From NCBI RefSeq assembly GCF_017813395.1, contig NZ_JAGIZB010000003.1:124001-188000 (forward strand): a stretch of DNA of 64,000 nucleotides, in the 5' to 3' direction. The position numbers were made by a program, and so were the translations under genes. The notes under the pieces are model-generated. The model was not told the origin of the DNA, did no database searches, and worked only from the letters and a program-made list of their open reading frames with translations. How positions within the stretch are numbered: position 1 is the stretch's first letter; the number at the start of each line of letters is the position of its first letter. Below, in pieces: positions 1-9,555 of the stretch. Source of the DNA: Pararoseomonas baculiformis (GTDB lineage: Bacteria; Pseudomonadota; Alphaproteobacteria; Acetobacterales; Acetobacteraceae).

Positions 1-522
<522 letters not shown>

Positions 523-528
523 TCCGCC

Positions 529-553
529 GCGAGGGCGCCGGCGGCGCCCTCGC
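529..553. terminator. Bidirectional hairpin between convergent frmA and deacetylase gene
   Basis: An 11-bp perfect stem (529-539 with 543-553) closes a 3-base loop. It lies between the frmA stop at 522 and the opposing stop at 558. There is no long T-run on either side, as is common in high-GC genomes. Its placement between two converging stops argues that it serves both genes. Confidence 0.6.
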
Positions 554-557
554 ACGA

Positions 558-1451
558 TCAGTCGCCGGGGATGCTTCCCTCCGGCAAGGTGCAGGCGTGC
601 TCGAAGATCGCCCCGGCGGTCGTGATCCAGACATCCTCCCGCCGCACGGCGATATGGGACAGGGCGCGCCGCAGGGCCCGCATCCGGTAGGGCTGGCCGA
701 TGATGTAGGGATGGAGGGCAATGCCCATCACCTGCGCGACCCCGTCCCGCACCTGTCGCAGCCGCTCGTCGAAGTCCTCGATGATCATCGCCGCGAACTG
801 CGCCGCCCCGTCCTTGCGCGCCACGATGGAGGGAATGTCGTTCACCTCCTGCGGGTAGGGAATGGCCATGAGCGGGCCGTGACCTGTCCGGTGCCAGACC
901 GGCTGATCGTCGCTGCACCAGTTGAGGGTGTAGCGATAGCCCGCCTCCGCCAGCAGGTCGGGCGTGGCATGGCTTTCCGCGATCCAGGGCGAGAGCCATC
1001 CGCGGGGCGCCACCCCCTCCCGCGCGGCCATCTCGGCCGTCGCGGCGGCGATCAGGGCGCGCTCCTCCGGCTCGGGCAGGATGGATTGCCGCTCGGAATT
1101 CGTCCGGCCATGGCCGGCCATCTCGTCGCCCCGCGCGCGATGGGCGGCGGCGAGTTCCGGAGCGTGCGCGTAGATCGCGCTGTTCAGCAGCACCGTGCAG
1201 GGCAGCGCAAGCTCGTCCAGCGTCTCCAGCAGGCGCCAGGCGCCGACGCGGTTTCCATAGTCGCGCCAGGCGTGGTTCAGCACGTCCGGCTGTGGCCCGC
1301 CGGGCGCAAGCTCCGCGCCCAGCCCCTCGCCGAAGGCGAAATGCTCAAGGTTCACGCCCAGGTAGACGGCCAGCCGCGCTCCGCCGGGCCAGCGCCATTG
1401 CGGGCGGCCGCGCCAGGAGTGGTAGCCATGCCGGCCATGGGTCGGGAGCAT
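558..1451 (-). CDS. Polysaccharide deacetylase family protein (NodB-like fold; allantoinase-PuuE-like)
   Basis: A 297-residue cytosolic protein with no signal peptide. Motifs NHAWRDYGNR (59-68) and GHGRTN (113-118), followed by LSPW and ALHPY segments, match the carbohydrate-esterase-4/PuuE-type deacetylase family: metal-dependent amidases acting on N-acetyl sugars or ring amides. The substrate cannot be inferred. I start it at 1451 because a GAAGG sequence sits about seven bases upstream; the frame stays open to 1562, but those extra residues look non-coding and run into the divergent cyd promoter. It is convergent with frmA and divergent from cydD. Confidence 0.8.
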   Translation of the reverse strand: MLPTHGRHGYHSWRGRPQWRWPGGARLAVYLGVNLEHFAFGEGLGAELAPGGPQPDVLNHAWRDYGNRVGAWRLLETLDELALPCTVLLNSAIYAHAPELAAAHRARGDEMAGHGRTNSERQSILPEPEERALIAAATAEMAAREGVAPRGWLSPWIAESHATPDLLAEAGYRYTLNWCSDDQPVWHRTGHGPLMAIPYPQEVNDIPSIVARKDGAAQFAAMIIEDFDERLRQVRDGVAQVMGIALHPYIIGQPYRMRALRRALSHIAVRREDVWITTAGAIFEHACTLPEGSIPGD

Positions 1452-1628
1452 CGGGCGCCTTCGGTGAAACAGGGACAGCATCGCATGCAGGCCGCGTGCC
1501 GCATTTCGCGCGGCGCCGCTTTGCCCTAGATACGGTGCGCAATGCCCCGACGCGCCGGACATGACCGCCCCCGTGACCCTGGCCGCGCCCTTCTCTCCGC
1601 CGCTGCGCGGGAGGGGCGCCCGGCCCTG

Positions 1629-3224
1629 ATGCGGCCGATCCTGCTCGGTCTCGCGGCCACGGGCTGCGGGATCGCGCAGGCCTGGATCCTGGCCACGCTC
1701 CTCGCGGCCCTGCTCGGCCTGGGCGAGGCCGGCTGGACGGAGCTTGGAATGGCCGCGGCCCTGGCCCTGCTCCAGGTCGCGCTCGGCGTGGCGCAGGAAA
1801 GCGCCTCGGCCCAGGCCGGCGAAGCGGCGCGCTCGGGGCTGCGCCGGCGCATCTTCGCCCGCCTGCTCGCAGAGCCGCCGGCCTCCCGCCCCGCGGGCGA
1901 GGGCGCGACCCTCGCCGTCGATCGCGTGGAAGCCATGGACGGGTATTTCGCCCGCTGGATCCCTGCCGCCGCCCTGGCCGTGACCGCCCCGCTGGCCGTC
2001 GCGGCCTCGGCCGCCGCCGCGGACATGGTCAGCGGCATGATCCTGATGGCCGCCGGCCTGCTCGTGCCAGTCGGCATGGCGGTGTCCGGCATCGGCGCCG
2101 CCATGGCCAGCCGGCGGCAGTTCGACGCGCTGCAGCAGCTCTCGGGCCGATTCCTGGATCGCATGCGCGGGCTGCCCACGCTCGTGATCTTCCGCCGCCA
2201 GGAGGATGAGGCGCGGGCGCTGGACGCGGCCGCGCAGGAGCTGCGCAGCCGCACGATGCGCGTGCTACGGTTGGCCTTCCTCTCCACCGGCACGCTGGAA
2301 CTGGTCGCGGCCGCTGTGCTGGGCTGCCTTGCCTGGCGCCATGGAAACCTCGCGGCCGAAGGGCACCCGGCACCGGTCGCCGCCCTCTTCTGCCTGCTGC
2401 TGGTGCCGGCCTTCTTCGCCCCCTTTCGTGCCTTCTCGGTGGCCTATCACGAACGTATGTCCGCCCAGGGCGCCGCCGCCGCCCTCGCTCCCGTCCTTGC
2501 AGCGTCAACCCCGGCCGGGTTGCTGCTGGAGGAGGTGCCGCCAAGCGTGACGCTGGTGGTGGACCACCTCACCCACCGCCCAGATCCAGGGCGCCCCCTG
2601 GCGCTGGAGGATGTCTCCTTCCGGGTGCTCCCGGGCGAGACGCTGGTGCTCTCCGGTCCCAGCGGCTCGGGTAAGTCCACCTTGCTGAAGCTGCTGATGG
2701 GGTTCTCCGCCCCGGATTCGGGTCGCATCGCCCTGAACGGGCGCGACGCGCTGGCCCTCGCCCCGGCAGAGCGCCGGCGGCTCATCGCCTATCTGCCCCA
2801 GCGGCCCGTGCTGCTGCGGGCCAGCATCCGCGAGAATATCCGCCTTTCCCGCCCCGAGGCCGATGACGCGGCGGTCGAGGCGGCGGCGCGCGCGGCCCAG
2901 GTCGCCGCCTTCACGGATGACCTGCCGGCCGGGCTGGACACGATCGTCGGAGAAGGTGGACACGGGCTGTCCGGCGGCCAGCGCCTGCGGGTCGCCCTTG
3001 CCCGTGCTTTCCTGCGGGATGCGCCGCTTGTGCTGCTGGACGAGCCAACGGCCCATCTGGACCCCGGGACGGAGGCGCTGGTGATCGAAAGCCTCCGCCG
3101 CCTCTGCACCGGGCGTACGGCGATCATCGCCAGCCATTCCGCCGCGCTTCGGGCCCGCTTCTCCCGCGTGCTGGAGCTGCGTGACGGCCGCGTTGTGGCC
3201 CCGCGGCGGGTGGCCACGCCATGA
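1629..3224 (+). CDS. cydD: Thiol-reductant ABC exporter subunit CydD
   Basis: A 531-residue ABC half-transporter: a membrane region of about six helices (residues 1-300), then a nucleotide-binding domain with Walker A GPSGSGKS near 344, signature LSGGQ near 447 and Walker B LVLLDEPTAH near 467. With CydC it forms the inner-membrane CydDC heterodimer, known to export glutathione/cysteine and needed for assembly of cytochrome bd. The start is uncertain: an in-frame ATG at 1542 adds 29 Arg/Pro-rich residues unlike the family. The stop overlaps the start of cydC (ATGA). No cydAB genes are in the window. Confidence 0.85.
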   Translation: MRPILLGLAATGCGIAQAWILATLLAALLGLGEAGWTELGMAAALALLQVALGVAQESASAQAGEAARSGLRRRIFARLLAEPPASRPAGEGATLAVDRVEAMDGYFARWIPAAALAVTAPLAVAASAAAADMVSGMILMAAGLLVPVGMAVSGIGAAMASRRQFDALQQLSGRFLDRMRGLPTLVIFRRQEDEARALDAAAQELRSRTMRVLRLAFLSTGTLELVAAAVLGCLAWRHGNLAAEGHPAPVAALFCLLLVPAFFAPFRAFSVAYHERMSAQGAAAALAPVLAASTPAGLLLEEVPPSVTLVVDHLTHRPDPGRPLALEDVSFRVLPGETLVLSGPSGSGKSTLLKLLMGFSAPDSGRIALNGRDALALAPAERRRLIAYLPQRPVLLRASIRENIRLSRPEADDAAVEAAARAAQVAAFTDDLPAGLDTIVGEGGHGLSGGQRLRVALARAFLRDAPLVLLDEPTAHLDPGTEALVIESLRRLCTGRTAIIASHSAALRARFSRVLELRDGRVVAPRRVATP

Positions 3225-4888
3225 CCGCCGCGCGGGACCTTGCCCGTATCCTCGGCCTCTGGCGCTCGCGCCGGGGCTGGCTGCTGCTGGGCGCCCTGGT
3301 GGCGTGCGGCTCCGCCCTGGCGGGCCTGGCGCTGCTGGCCCTGGCGGGCAGCGGGGTGGCCCGCGGCCTGGCAACCGGCACCCTGGCGGCCGGCGCGGCC
3401 ACCCTTGTCCTGATGCGCCCCCTCATCCTGCTGCGTCCCCTGCTGCGCTGGGGGGAGCGGATGGCCACGCACGAGGCCACCTTCCGCGCACTCGCGGATA
3501 CACGCGTCTGGTTCTTCCGCCGGCTGGCGGAGCGGCTTTCCGCCGGCCCGGGCCTAAACCGCTCCGGGGACCTGCTCGGGCGCATGGTCGGGGATGTCGA
3601 GGCGCTGGACGGGTTCTATCTCCGCGCCCTCGTGCCCGTGGCCGCAGCGGCCGCCGTGGTGGTGGCGATCGCCGCCATCCTCGGTGCCTTGTCGCTGGCC
3701 CTGGCCGCGATCGTGACCCTGCCCATCGCGCTGGCGCTGCTCCTTCCGCTGCTCGTCGCACCCTTCGCGGCCCGCGCCGCCGCCCGCAACGCCGCCGCCA
3801 CAGGCGCCCTGCGCGCCGAGGCCGTGGAGCCGCTGGTCGCGATGGAGGACATCCTGGCCGCCAATGCGGAACCCCGCGCCCTGGCACGGGTCGAGGCCGC
3901 GGCCCAGCGGATGGACCGGGAGCGGCGGCGCCTTTCCCGTGCCGGTTCCCTCGGCGCGGCCAGCGGGGCGCTGCTGATCCAGGCGGCGCTGCTCGGCGCC
4001 CTCGCCTGGGGCATTTCCGGGGGTGCTGGCGGGGGCAGCACCGGGGCCGGGGCGGTCGTTGTGGCGCTTTTCCTCGTGCTGGCGGCCGCGGATGCGCTGG
4101 GCGCGCTTCCGCGTGCTGGCGCGGCGCTTGCCCTTGCCTCGGCCGGAGCCCGCCGCCTGTTGGAGGCAGCGGACCAGCCTGTTCCCGTGCCGGACCCGCC
4201 CGCCTCTGCCACGCCGGCGGGCCACGCGATTTCCATGCGCGGGGTGCGCTTCGCCTGGGCACCGGACCGCGCGCCAGTTTTCGAGGGGCTGGATCTCGAC
4301 CTTCCGGAGGGTGCCCGCATCGCCCTGCTCGGCCCCTCTGGCGCGGGGAAATCCACACTGGCGGCCCTGCTGCTGAAGCTTGCCGCGCCGCAGGAGGGCA
4401 GCATCGCCGTGGGCGGCGTGGATTACGCCTCGCTCTCGGCCGATGCGGTGCGGACGCGGATCGCCTGCCTCACCCAGGAAGCCGTGCTGTTCGACGACAG
4501 CATCGCCGCCAATCTTCGCCTCGCGGCTCCGGACGCGCCCGACGCCGCGCTGTGGGACGCGCTGGAACGCGCCCGGATCGCGGAGCTGATCCGCGCCCTG
4601 CCGGAGGGGCTGGAGACACGCTGCGGCGAGGCGGGCGCCCGCTTCTCCGGCGGCCAGGCAAGGCGCATCGCCCTGGCGCGCGCCCTGCTCTCCCCCGCCT
4701 CCGTCCTGATCCTGGACGAGCCCACGGCCGGGCTGGACGCGGCGACGGAGCGCGCCTTCCTGGAAACCCTCGACTCCGCGCTGGGCGGGCGGAGCGCAAT
4801 CCTGATCACGCATCGCCTCATCGGGGTGGAAAGGCCCACCCGCATCCTGCGCCTGGCCGGCGGCCAGGCCCTGCCCGCCATGTCCTGA
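3221..4888 (+). CDS. cydC: Thiol-reductant ABC exporter subunit CydC
   Basis: A 555-residue ABC half-transporter with an N-terminal membrane domain rich in Ala/Leu helices and a C-terminal ATPase: Walker A GPSGAGKST near residue 371, signature FSGGQARRIALARALL near 475, Walker B LILDEPTAGLDA near 495, and the H-loop at ITHR. Its start ATG overlaps the cydD stop by four bases, so the two are translationally coupled, fitting a heterodimer. Loss of CydDC in other bacteria blocks cytochrome bd maturation; that role is inferred here. No terminator is evident before recQ. Confidence 0.88.
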   Translation: MTAARDLARILGLWRSRRGWLLLGALVACGSALAGLALLALAGSGVARGLATGTLAAGAATLVLMRPLILLRPLLRWGERMATHEATFRALADTRVWFFRRLAERLSAGPGLNRSGDLLGRMVGDVEALDGFYLRALVPVAAAAAVVVAIAAILGALSLALAAIVTLPIALALLLPLLVAPFAARAAARNAAATGALRAEAVEPLVAMEDILAANAEPRALARVEAAAQRMDRERRRLSRAGSLGAASGALLIQAALLGALAWGISGGAGGGSTGAGAVVVALFLVLAAADALGALPRAGAALALASAGARRLLEAADQPVPVPDPPASATPAGHAISMRGVRFAWAPDRAPVFEGLDLDLPEGARIALLGPSGAGKSTLAALLLKLAAPQEGSIAVGGVDYASLSADAVRTRIACLTQEAVLFDDSIAANLRLAAPDAPDAALWDALERARIAELIRALPEGLETRCGEAGARFSGGQARRIALARALLSPASVLILDEPTAGLDAATERAFLETLDSALGGRSAILITHRLIGVERPTRILRLAGGQALPAMS

Positions 4889-5019
4889 GCCCTTGTTGCG
4901 CCACCGTGCCCTGTCGCCCGGCACCGCCCTGCCCTATCTGATCGCCACACCATGCCCGCTCCTGACCTGAACGCCCTGCCCCGCCCCGCGCGGGCCGCTA
5001 GGCCCTGGCCGCTCCCCCG

Positions 5020-6861
5020 ATGAGCGGCAGCACCGATCCGCGCGCCGTCCTGCACGACGTCTTCGGCTTCACCGATTTCCGCGGCCGCCAGGCCGAGATC
5101 GTGGAGCATGTGACGGGGGGTGGTTCCGGCCTCGTCCTGATGCCTACCGGCGGCGGGAAGTCCCTCTGCTATCAGGTGCCGGCGCTGTGCCGCCCGGGGC
5201 TGGGCGTGGTCGTCTCCCCGTTGATCGCGCTGATGGAGGACCAGGTCGCCGCGCTGCGCCAGCAGGGCGTGGCAGCCGCCGCGCTGCATTCCGGCCTGGA
5301 CGAGGAGGAGCGCCGCCGGATCTCGCTCGACCTGGCGAACGGCAAGCTGAAGCTCCTCTATGTCTCGCCCGAGCGCCTGGCGCTTGAAGGCACCGCGGAA
5401 CGCTTAGCGCGGCGCGACATCGCGCTCTTCGCGGTGGACGAGGCGCATTGCATCTCGGCCTGGGGCCACAACTTCCGGCCGGAATACCGCATGCTCACCA
5501 TGCTGGCGGAGCGCTTCCCCGATGTGCCGCGCGTGGCCCTCACGGCCACAGCCGATGCGCGTACGGTGGACGACATCCGCGAGCGCCTCTCCCTCACGGA
5601 TGCGCCGGTGTTCCGCGGCAGCTTCGACCGCCCCAACATCCGGATCGAGGTCGCGGCGCGGGACAGCGCCATCGCCCAGCTCGCCGCCTTCATGGAGGAG
5701 GCCGATGACGGGCGCGGCGCCGGCATCATCTACTGCCCCAGCCGTGCGGAAACCGAGCGCACTGCCGCCCGGCTGCGCAAGGAAGGCTACGACGCCCTCC
5801 ACTACCATGCCGGCATGGATGCGGCGGACCGCCGCGCCGCCGAGCGCCGCTTCTCCTCCGGCGACCCCGTGGTGATGGCCGCCACCATCGCCTTCGGCAT
5901 GGGAATCGACCGCCCGGATGTGCGCTGGGTGGCCCATCTCGCCCTGCCCGGCGGGCCGGAGGCCTGGTACCAGGAGATCGGCCGCGCCGGGCGCGACGGC
6001 ACCGCGGCCCGCGCATTGCTCCTCTACGGCGCCGAGGACATCGCCGTTGCCCGCCGCCGCATCGCCGAGAGTCCGGCCGCCGAGAACCAGAAGCGGCTCG
6101 ACCATGAGCGCCTCGACCGTCTTGTCGCGATCGTGGAGAGCGCGACCTGCCGGCGCCGCCTGCTGCTGCGCTGCTTCGGGGACGACCTGCCCGGGGATTG
6201 CGGGAATTGCGACGCCTGCCTCAACCCGCCCCGGCTGGTGGACGCGACCGAGGCCGCCCGCAAGCTCTTATCCGCCGTGCATCGCACCGGTGGACGCTTC
6301 GGGCTGGGCCATGTGGTGGACGTGCTGCGGGGCAAGGAGACGGAGAAGGTCTCCTCCTTCGGGCATGACAAGCTGTCGGTCTTCGGCATCGGGCGTGACG
6401 TGGTGGAGGGTGCCTGGCGGAACATCGCCCGGCATCTCCTGGCGCGCGGCGCACTCGAGATGGCCAGCGACACCAGCCTCCCGATCTACCAGGCGACCGA
6501 GGCCGCCCGCCCCATCCTGCGGGGTGAGCAACCCGTGATGCTGCAGGAGGCCGCGCTGCGCGAGGCGGCCCGGGCGGCGCGACGCCCGCGCCAGGGCCGC
6601 GCGGCCTCGGTGCGGGCGGCGGGTTTCACGGACATGTCGCCCGAGGCGGGCGTCTTCGAAGCGCTCCGGAGCTGGCGCAAGGACGAGGCGACCCGGCAAT
6701 CCGTGCCGGCCTATGTCATCTTCCCCGACCGCACCCTCGCCGATATCGCGGCGCAGCGGCCCCGCACGATCGACGACCTCGCCGATGTGCATGGAGTCGG
6801 CGCGTCCAAGCTGGACCGCTACGGGCTGGATGTTCTTCGCGTGCTCCGCGAGGCAGGCTGA
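5020..6861 (+). CDS. recQ: ATP-dependent DNA helicase RecQ
   Basis: A 613-residue superfamily 2 helicase. The sequence shows motif 0 (FRGRQAEIVE), Walker A TGGGKS near residue 45, DEAH near 140, motif III LTATAD, motif VI QEIGRAGRDG, then a RecQ zinc-binding region (C-RRRLLLRCFGD followed by CGNCDAC) and a winged-helix domain. A C-terminal HRDC domain lies at roughly 530-613. It unwinds DNA 3'-5' in recombinational repair and at stalled forks. No Shine-Dalgarno sequence is obvious before the ATG. It is probably transcribed separately from cydDC, 131 bases upstream. The 3' end is followed closely by an opposing tRNA gene. Confidence 0.97.
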   Translation: MSGSTDPRAVLHDVFGFTDFRGRQAEIVEHVTGGGSGLVLMPTGGGKSLCYQVPALCRPGLGVVVSPLIALMEDQVAALRQQGVAAAALHSGLDEEERRRISLDLANGKLKLLYVSPERLALEGTAERLARRDIALFAVDEAHCISAWGHNFRPEYRMLTMLAERFPDVPRVALTATADARTVDDIRERLSLTDAPVFRGSFDRPNIRIEVAARDSAIAQLAAFMEEADDGRGAGIIYCPSRAETERTAARLRKEGYDALHYHAGMDAADRRAAERRFSSGDPVVMAATIAFGMGIDRPDVRWVAHLALPGGPEAWYQEIGRAGRDGTAARALLLYGAEDIAVARRRIAESPAAENQKRLDHERLDRLVAIVESATCRRRLLLRCFGDDLPGDCGNCDACLNPPRLVDATEAARKLLSAVHRTGGRFGLGHVVDVLRGKETEKVSSFGHDKLSVFGIGRDVVEGAWRNIARHLLARGALEMASDTSLPIYQATEAARPILRGEQPVMLQEAALREAARAARRPRQGRAASVRAAGFTDMSPEAGVFEALRSWRKDEATRQSVPAYVIFPDRTLADIAAQRPRTIDDLADVHGVGASKLDRYGLDVLRVLREAG

Positions 6862-6885
6862 GCCCGCACCGCGGCGGCTGGAGGA

Positions 6886-6962
6886 TGGCGCACCCTGAGG
6901 GACTTGAACCCCCAACCAACCGGGTAGAAGCCGGTTGCTCTATCCAGTTGAGCTAAGGGTGC
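6886..6962 (-). tRNA. tRNA-Arg (anticodon TCT)
   Basis: The minus strand folds as a full cloverleaf: acceptor GCACCCT pairs with AGGGTGC, the D-arm is GCTC..GAGC, and the anticodon stem ACCGG/CCGGT encloses loop CTTCTAC with anticodon TCT at 6926-6928. The T-arm contains TTCAAGT. The discriminator is G and the CCA end is genomically encoded (6886-6888). It lies 16 bases downstream of the NDUFS4-like gene on the same strand, so it may be released from a shared transcript. Confidence 0.95.
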
Positions 6963-6978
6963 CCGGGATCGCCCGACT

Positions 6979-7290
6979 TCAGTGGGTCCAGTTGTCCAGG
7001 CGGTCCGTGCGGAAATTGTCGGCATAGGCCTTTGGGCGGATCGCGGGGCGCTGCCGCCGGGGCTCGACCTCATACGCGATGCCCTCGGCCTTGGCATAGG
7101 CCTCGGCCGCCTCCCGCGTCTCGAAATGGAGCCGCACCTGGCGATTCATGTCACCCGAGCCGTACCAGCCCGTCAGCGGGTCGATCCGCTTCGGCTCGCC
7201 CTGGGCGTATTCCAGAACCCAGCCTTCCGTACGGGCCAGCCCGGACTGCATGGCGCTCTTCGGCGGCGAATAGATGCGGGCGATGCTCAT
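6979..7290 (-). CDS. NADH:ubiquinone oxidoreductase accessory subunit, NDUFS4 (18 kDa) family
   Basis: A 103-residue protein of the ETC complex I subunit conserved-region family, found in mitochondria and alphaproteobacteria. It starts with MSIARIYSPPKSAMQSG and carries the central W-LEYAQGEPKRIDPLTGW segment and a YEVEPR..RPKAYADNF tail typical of the family. It is known to be peripheral, stabilising the NADH-oxidising module. I chose the ATG at 7290 because GGAG sits eight bases upstream; a GTG three codons earlier overlaps that site. The gene is flanked on the same strand by tRNA-Pro and tRNA-Arg, far from any nuo operon in this window. Confidence 0.93.
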   Translation of the reverse strand: MSIARIYSPPKSAMQSGLARTEGWVLEYAQGEPKRIDPLTGWYGSGDMNRQVRLHFETREAAEAYAKAEGIAYEVEPRRQRPAIRPKAYADNFRTDRLDNWTH

Positions 7291-7323
7291 GCGCGGCACT
7301 CCGGTGGTCTGGTCTCGTTAGAA

Positions 7324-7397
7324 TCGGGGCGGCGGGATTCGAACCCACGGCCTCCTGTACCCAAAACAGGCGCGCTACCAGGCTGCGCCACACCCCG
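7324..7397 (-). tRNA. tRNA-Pro (anticodon TGG)
   Basis: Minus-strand cloverleaf: acceptor CGGGGTG with CGCCCCG, D-arm with GGTAGCGC, anticodon stem CCTGT/ACAGG around loop TTTGGGT (anticodon TGG), T-arm GTGGG TTCGAAT CCCGC. The discriminator is A. CCA is not encoded (TTC follows), unlike the other three tRNAs here, so the end must be added by nucleotidyltransferase. It lies 64 bases downstream of serS and 33 bases upstream of the NDUFS4-like start codon, all on one strand. Confidence 0.95.
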
Positions 7398-7461
7398 CGA
7401 GACGGGCCGAACCTATGGGGGCCGCGCCTTCGGCGCAATGCCCCCTGCCATCATCACTGCG

Positions 7462-8736
7462 TCACGCCGCGGGGATAGCCTCAAGCCCGCCCATGAAGGG
7501 GCGCAGCACGGCCGGAATGGCGATGGATCCATCCGCCTGCTGGTGCGTCTCCATCACCGCGATCAGGGCGCGGCCGACGGCCACGCCGGAGCCGTTGAGG
7601 GTGTGGAGGAACTGGTTCCCCTTCCCCTCCTTCGGCTTGAACCGCGCATTCATCCGGCGGGCCTGGAAGTCCCGGCAATTGGAGCAGGAGGAGATTTCCC
7701 GCCAGGCGCCCTGGCCGGGCAGCCAGACCTCGAGGTCATAGGTCTTGGCCGCGCCGAAGCCGGTATCGCCGGAGCAGAGCAGGATGCGACGCCAGGTCAG
7801 GCCAAGTTCGGTCAGCACCCGCTCGGCGCAGCGGGTCATCCGCTCATGCTCCTCGGCGGATTGCTCGGGGGCGGTGATGGAAACCATCTCCACCTTGGTG
7901 AACTGGTGCTGGCGGATCATGCCCCGCGTGTCCCGTCCGGCCGAGCCTGCCTCGGAGCGGAAGCAGGGGGAGAGCGCGGCGAGGCGGAGCGGGAGGGCCG
8001 CCTCCGGCAGGATCTCGTCCCGAACCGTGTTGGTGAGGGGCACCTCCGCCGTGGGGATCAGCCAGCGGTCATCGGTGGTGCGGAACAGGTCCTCGGCGAA
8101 TTTCGGAAGCTGCCCCGTGCCGTACATCGTGGCGTCGTTCACCAGCAGAGGCACCACTGTTTCCGTGTAGCCGTGCTCGTCCACATGCAGGTTGAGCATG
8201 TACTGGCCGATTGCCCGCTCCAGCCGGGCCAGATGGCCCCGGAGCACCGTGAAGCGGCTGCCGGCGAGCTTGGCGGCGGTGGCGAAGTCCATGCCCCCGA
8301 GCGCCTCGCCCAACTCGAAATGCTGCTTCGGGGTGAAGGCGACGCTCGGTATCTCGCCGTGCTGGTGGAGCACGACATTGCCGCTCTCGTCCGCGCCTTC
8401 CGGCACATCCGGGTCCAGCAGGTTCGGCAGAGCCTCGAGAATCCGGGTCTGCGCTTCCTCGGCCGCCTTCGCCTCGGCATCCAGCCCTTCCATCCGGGCG
8501 CGCAGCCCGGTCGCCTCGGCCTCCAGCGCCGTGGTGTCCGCGCCGTTTCTCTTGCCCTGGCCGATCTCCTTGGCCAGCGCGTTCCGGCGTGCCTGGGCTT
8601 CCTGCGCCGTGGTCTGGGCCGCGCGGCGGGAGGAATCGAGGGTCAGCAGCTCGGCGGAGACGGGCGGCAGGCCGCGGCGGGCAAGCGCCGCGTCGAACGC
8701 GGCCGGATCGGCGCGAACGGCCCGGATATCATGCAT
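7462..8736 (-). CDS. serS: Seryl-tRNA synthetase
   Basis: A 424-residue class II synthetase beginning [18 protein letters not shown]. The N-terminal tRNA-binding coiled coil covers roughly 25-100. Class II motif 2 ([16 protein letters not shown]) and motif 3 ([16 protein letters not shown] through [15 protein letters not shown]) are intact. It charges tRNA-Ser with serine in the cytosol. It ends the dgt-argS-nagZ-scp-tat minus-strand block, 10 bases after tatC, in the order usual for alphaproteobacteria; tRNA-Pro follows downstream. Confidence 0.98.
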   Translation of the reverse strand: MHDIRAVRADPAAFDAALARRGLPPVSAELLTLDSSRRAAQTTAQEAQARRNALAKEIGQGKRNGADTTALEAEATGLRARMEGLDAEAKAAEEAQTRILEALPNLLDPDVPEGADESGNVVLHQHGEIPSVAFTPKQHFELGEALGGMDFATAAKLAGSRFTVLRGHLARLERAIGQYMLNLHVDEHGYTETVVPLLVNDATMYGTGQLPKFAEDLFRTTDDRWLIPTAEVPLTNTVRDEILPEAALPLRLAALSPCFRSEAGSAGRDTRGMIRQHQFTKVEMVSITAPEQSAEEHERMTRCAERVLTELGLTWRRILLCSGDTGFGAAKTYDLEVWLPGQGAWREISSCSNCRDFQARRMNARFKPKEGKGNQFLHTLNGSGVAVGRALIAVMETHQQADGSIAIPAVLRPFMGGLEAIPAA

Positions 8737-8746
8737 CGGATGCGCC

Positions 8747-9535
8747 TCAGGTGGTCGGGGGCTTGGGCTTCGGTGCCATCCAGGTCGCTGCCAGGATGGA
8801 GAGCTCGTAGAGAATGATCAGCGGCAGGGCGAGGCCCACCTGGCTGATGATGTCCGGCGGCGTGATGACCGCGGCCACGACGAACATGCCGACGATGGCA
8901 TAGCGCCGGCCGCGCTTCAGCTGATCCACGCTGACGATCCCCACCCGCGCCATCAGGGTCAGCGCCACCGGCAGCTGGAAGGCGACGCCGAAGGCAAGGA
9001 TCATGTGCATGACCAGGGAGAGATATTCGGACACCTTCGCCTCGAGCTGCACGGGCAGCCCGCCGGCGCCGGTCGGCGTTTCGAAGGAGATGAAGAAGCG
9101 CCAGGCCAGCGGGAAGATGAAGTAGTAGGCCAGGGCCGCGCCGAGCACGAAGAGCACGGGCGAGGCGACGAGGAAGGGGGTGATGACCTTCTTCTCGGAT
9201 TTGTAGAGACCGGGGGCGATGAACAGCCAGAGCTGCGTCGCCCACATCGGGAAGCTGAAGAAGATGGCGCCGAACAGGGCGACCTTCAGATAGGTGAAGA
9301 AGGCCTCGTAGAGCGCGGTGAAGATCATCCGCCGCTCGCCGCCACCTTGTTCGACCAGGATCTCCGCCAGGGGGCGCGCCAGGAAGCCGTAGATCGAAGT
9401 GGAGAAGTAGTAGCAGAGCGCGAAGGCGATCCCGAAGGCGCCGATCGACCACAGGAGCCGCGTGCGCAGCTCCAGCAGGTGCTCGATCAACGGCATGGGC
9501 TTGTCGTCGATGATATCGTCCGGGTCGCGAGGCAC
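8747..9535 (-). CDS. tatC: Sec-independent protein translocase TatC
   Basis: A 262-residue inner-membrane protein with six predicted helices. It carries the signature N-terminal region [17 protein letters not shown] and conserved segments around [13 protein letters not shown] and [10 protein letters not shown]. TatC recognises twin-arginine signal peptides together with TatB. The start at 9535 is a GTG; a later ATG at 9496 ([10 protein letters not shown]) is possible, but the DDKP residues before it are conserved in relatives. The gene follows tatB by 20 bases and precedes serS. Several proteins here carry twin-arginine-like leaders, so the pathway has clients. Confidence 0.96.
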   Translation of the reverse strand: MPRDPDDIIDDKPMPLIEHLLELRTRLLWSIGAFGIAFALCYYFSTSIYGFLARPLAEILVEQGGGERRMIFTALYEAFFTYLKVALFGAIFFSFPMWATQLWLFIAPGLYKSEKKVITPFLVASPVLFVLGAALAYYFIFPLAWRFFISFETPTGAGGLPVQLEAKVSEYLSLVMHMILAFGVAFQLPVALTLMARVGIVSVDQLKRGRRYAIVGMFVVAAVITPPDIISQVGLALPLIILYELSILAATWMAPKPKPPTT

Positions 9536-9555
9536 GGGGCTTGCGGCTCTTTATG

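Noticed and set aside
3181-4941. 586-codon plus-strand frame overlapping cydC
   Set aside because: Same strand but another frame; Arg/Gly/Pro-rich with no membrane helices or Walker motifs, whereas the cydC frame has both.
6886-7397. Integration hotspot at tRNA genes
   Set aside because: No integrase, direct repeat of a tRNA 3' end, or composition change is visible beside any of the four tRNAs.
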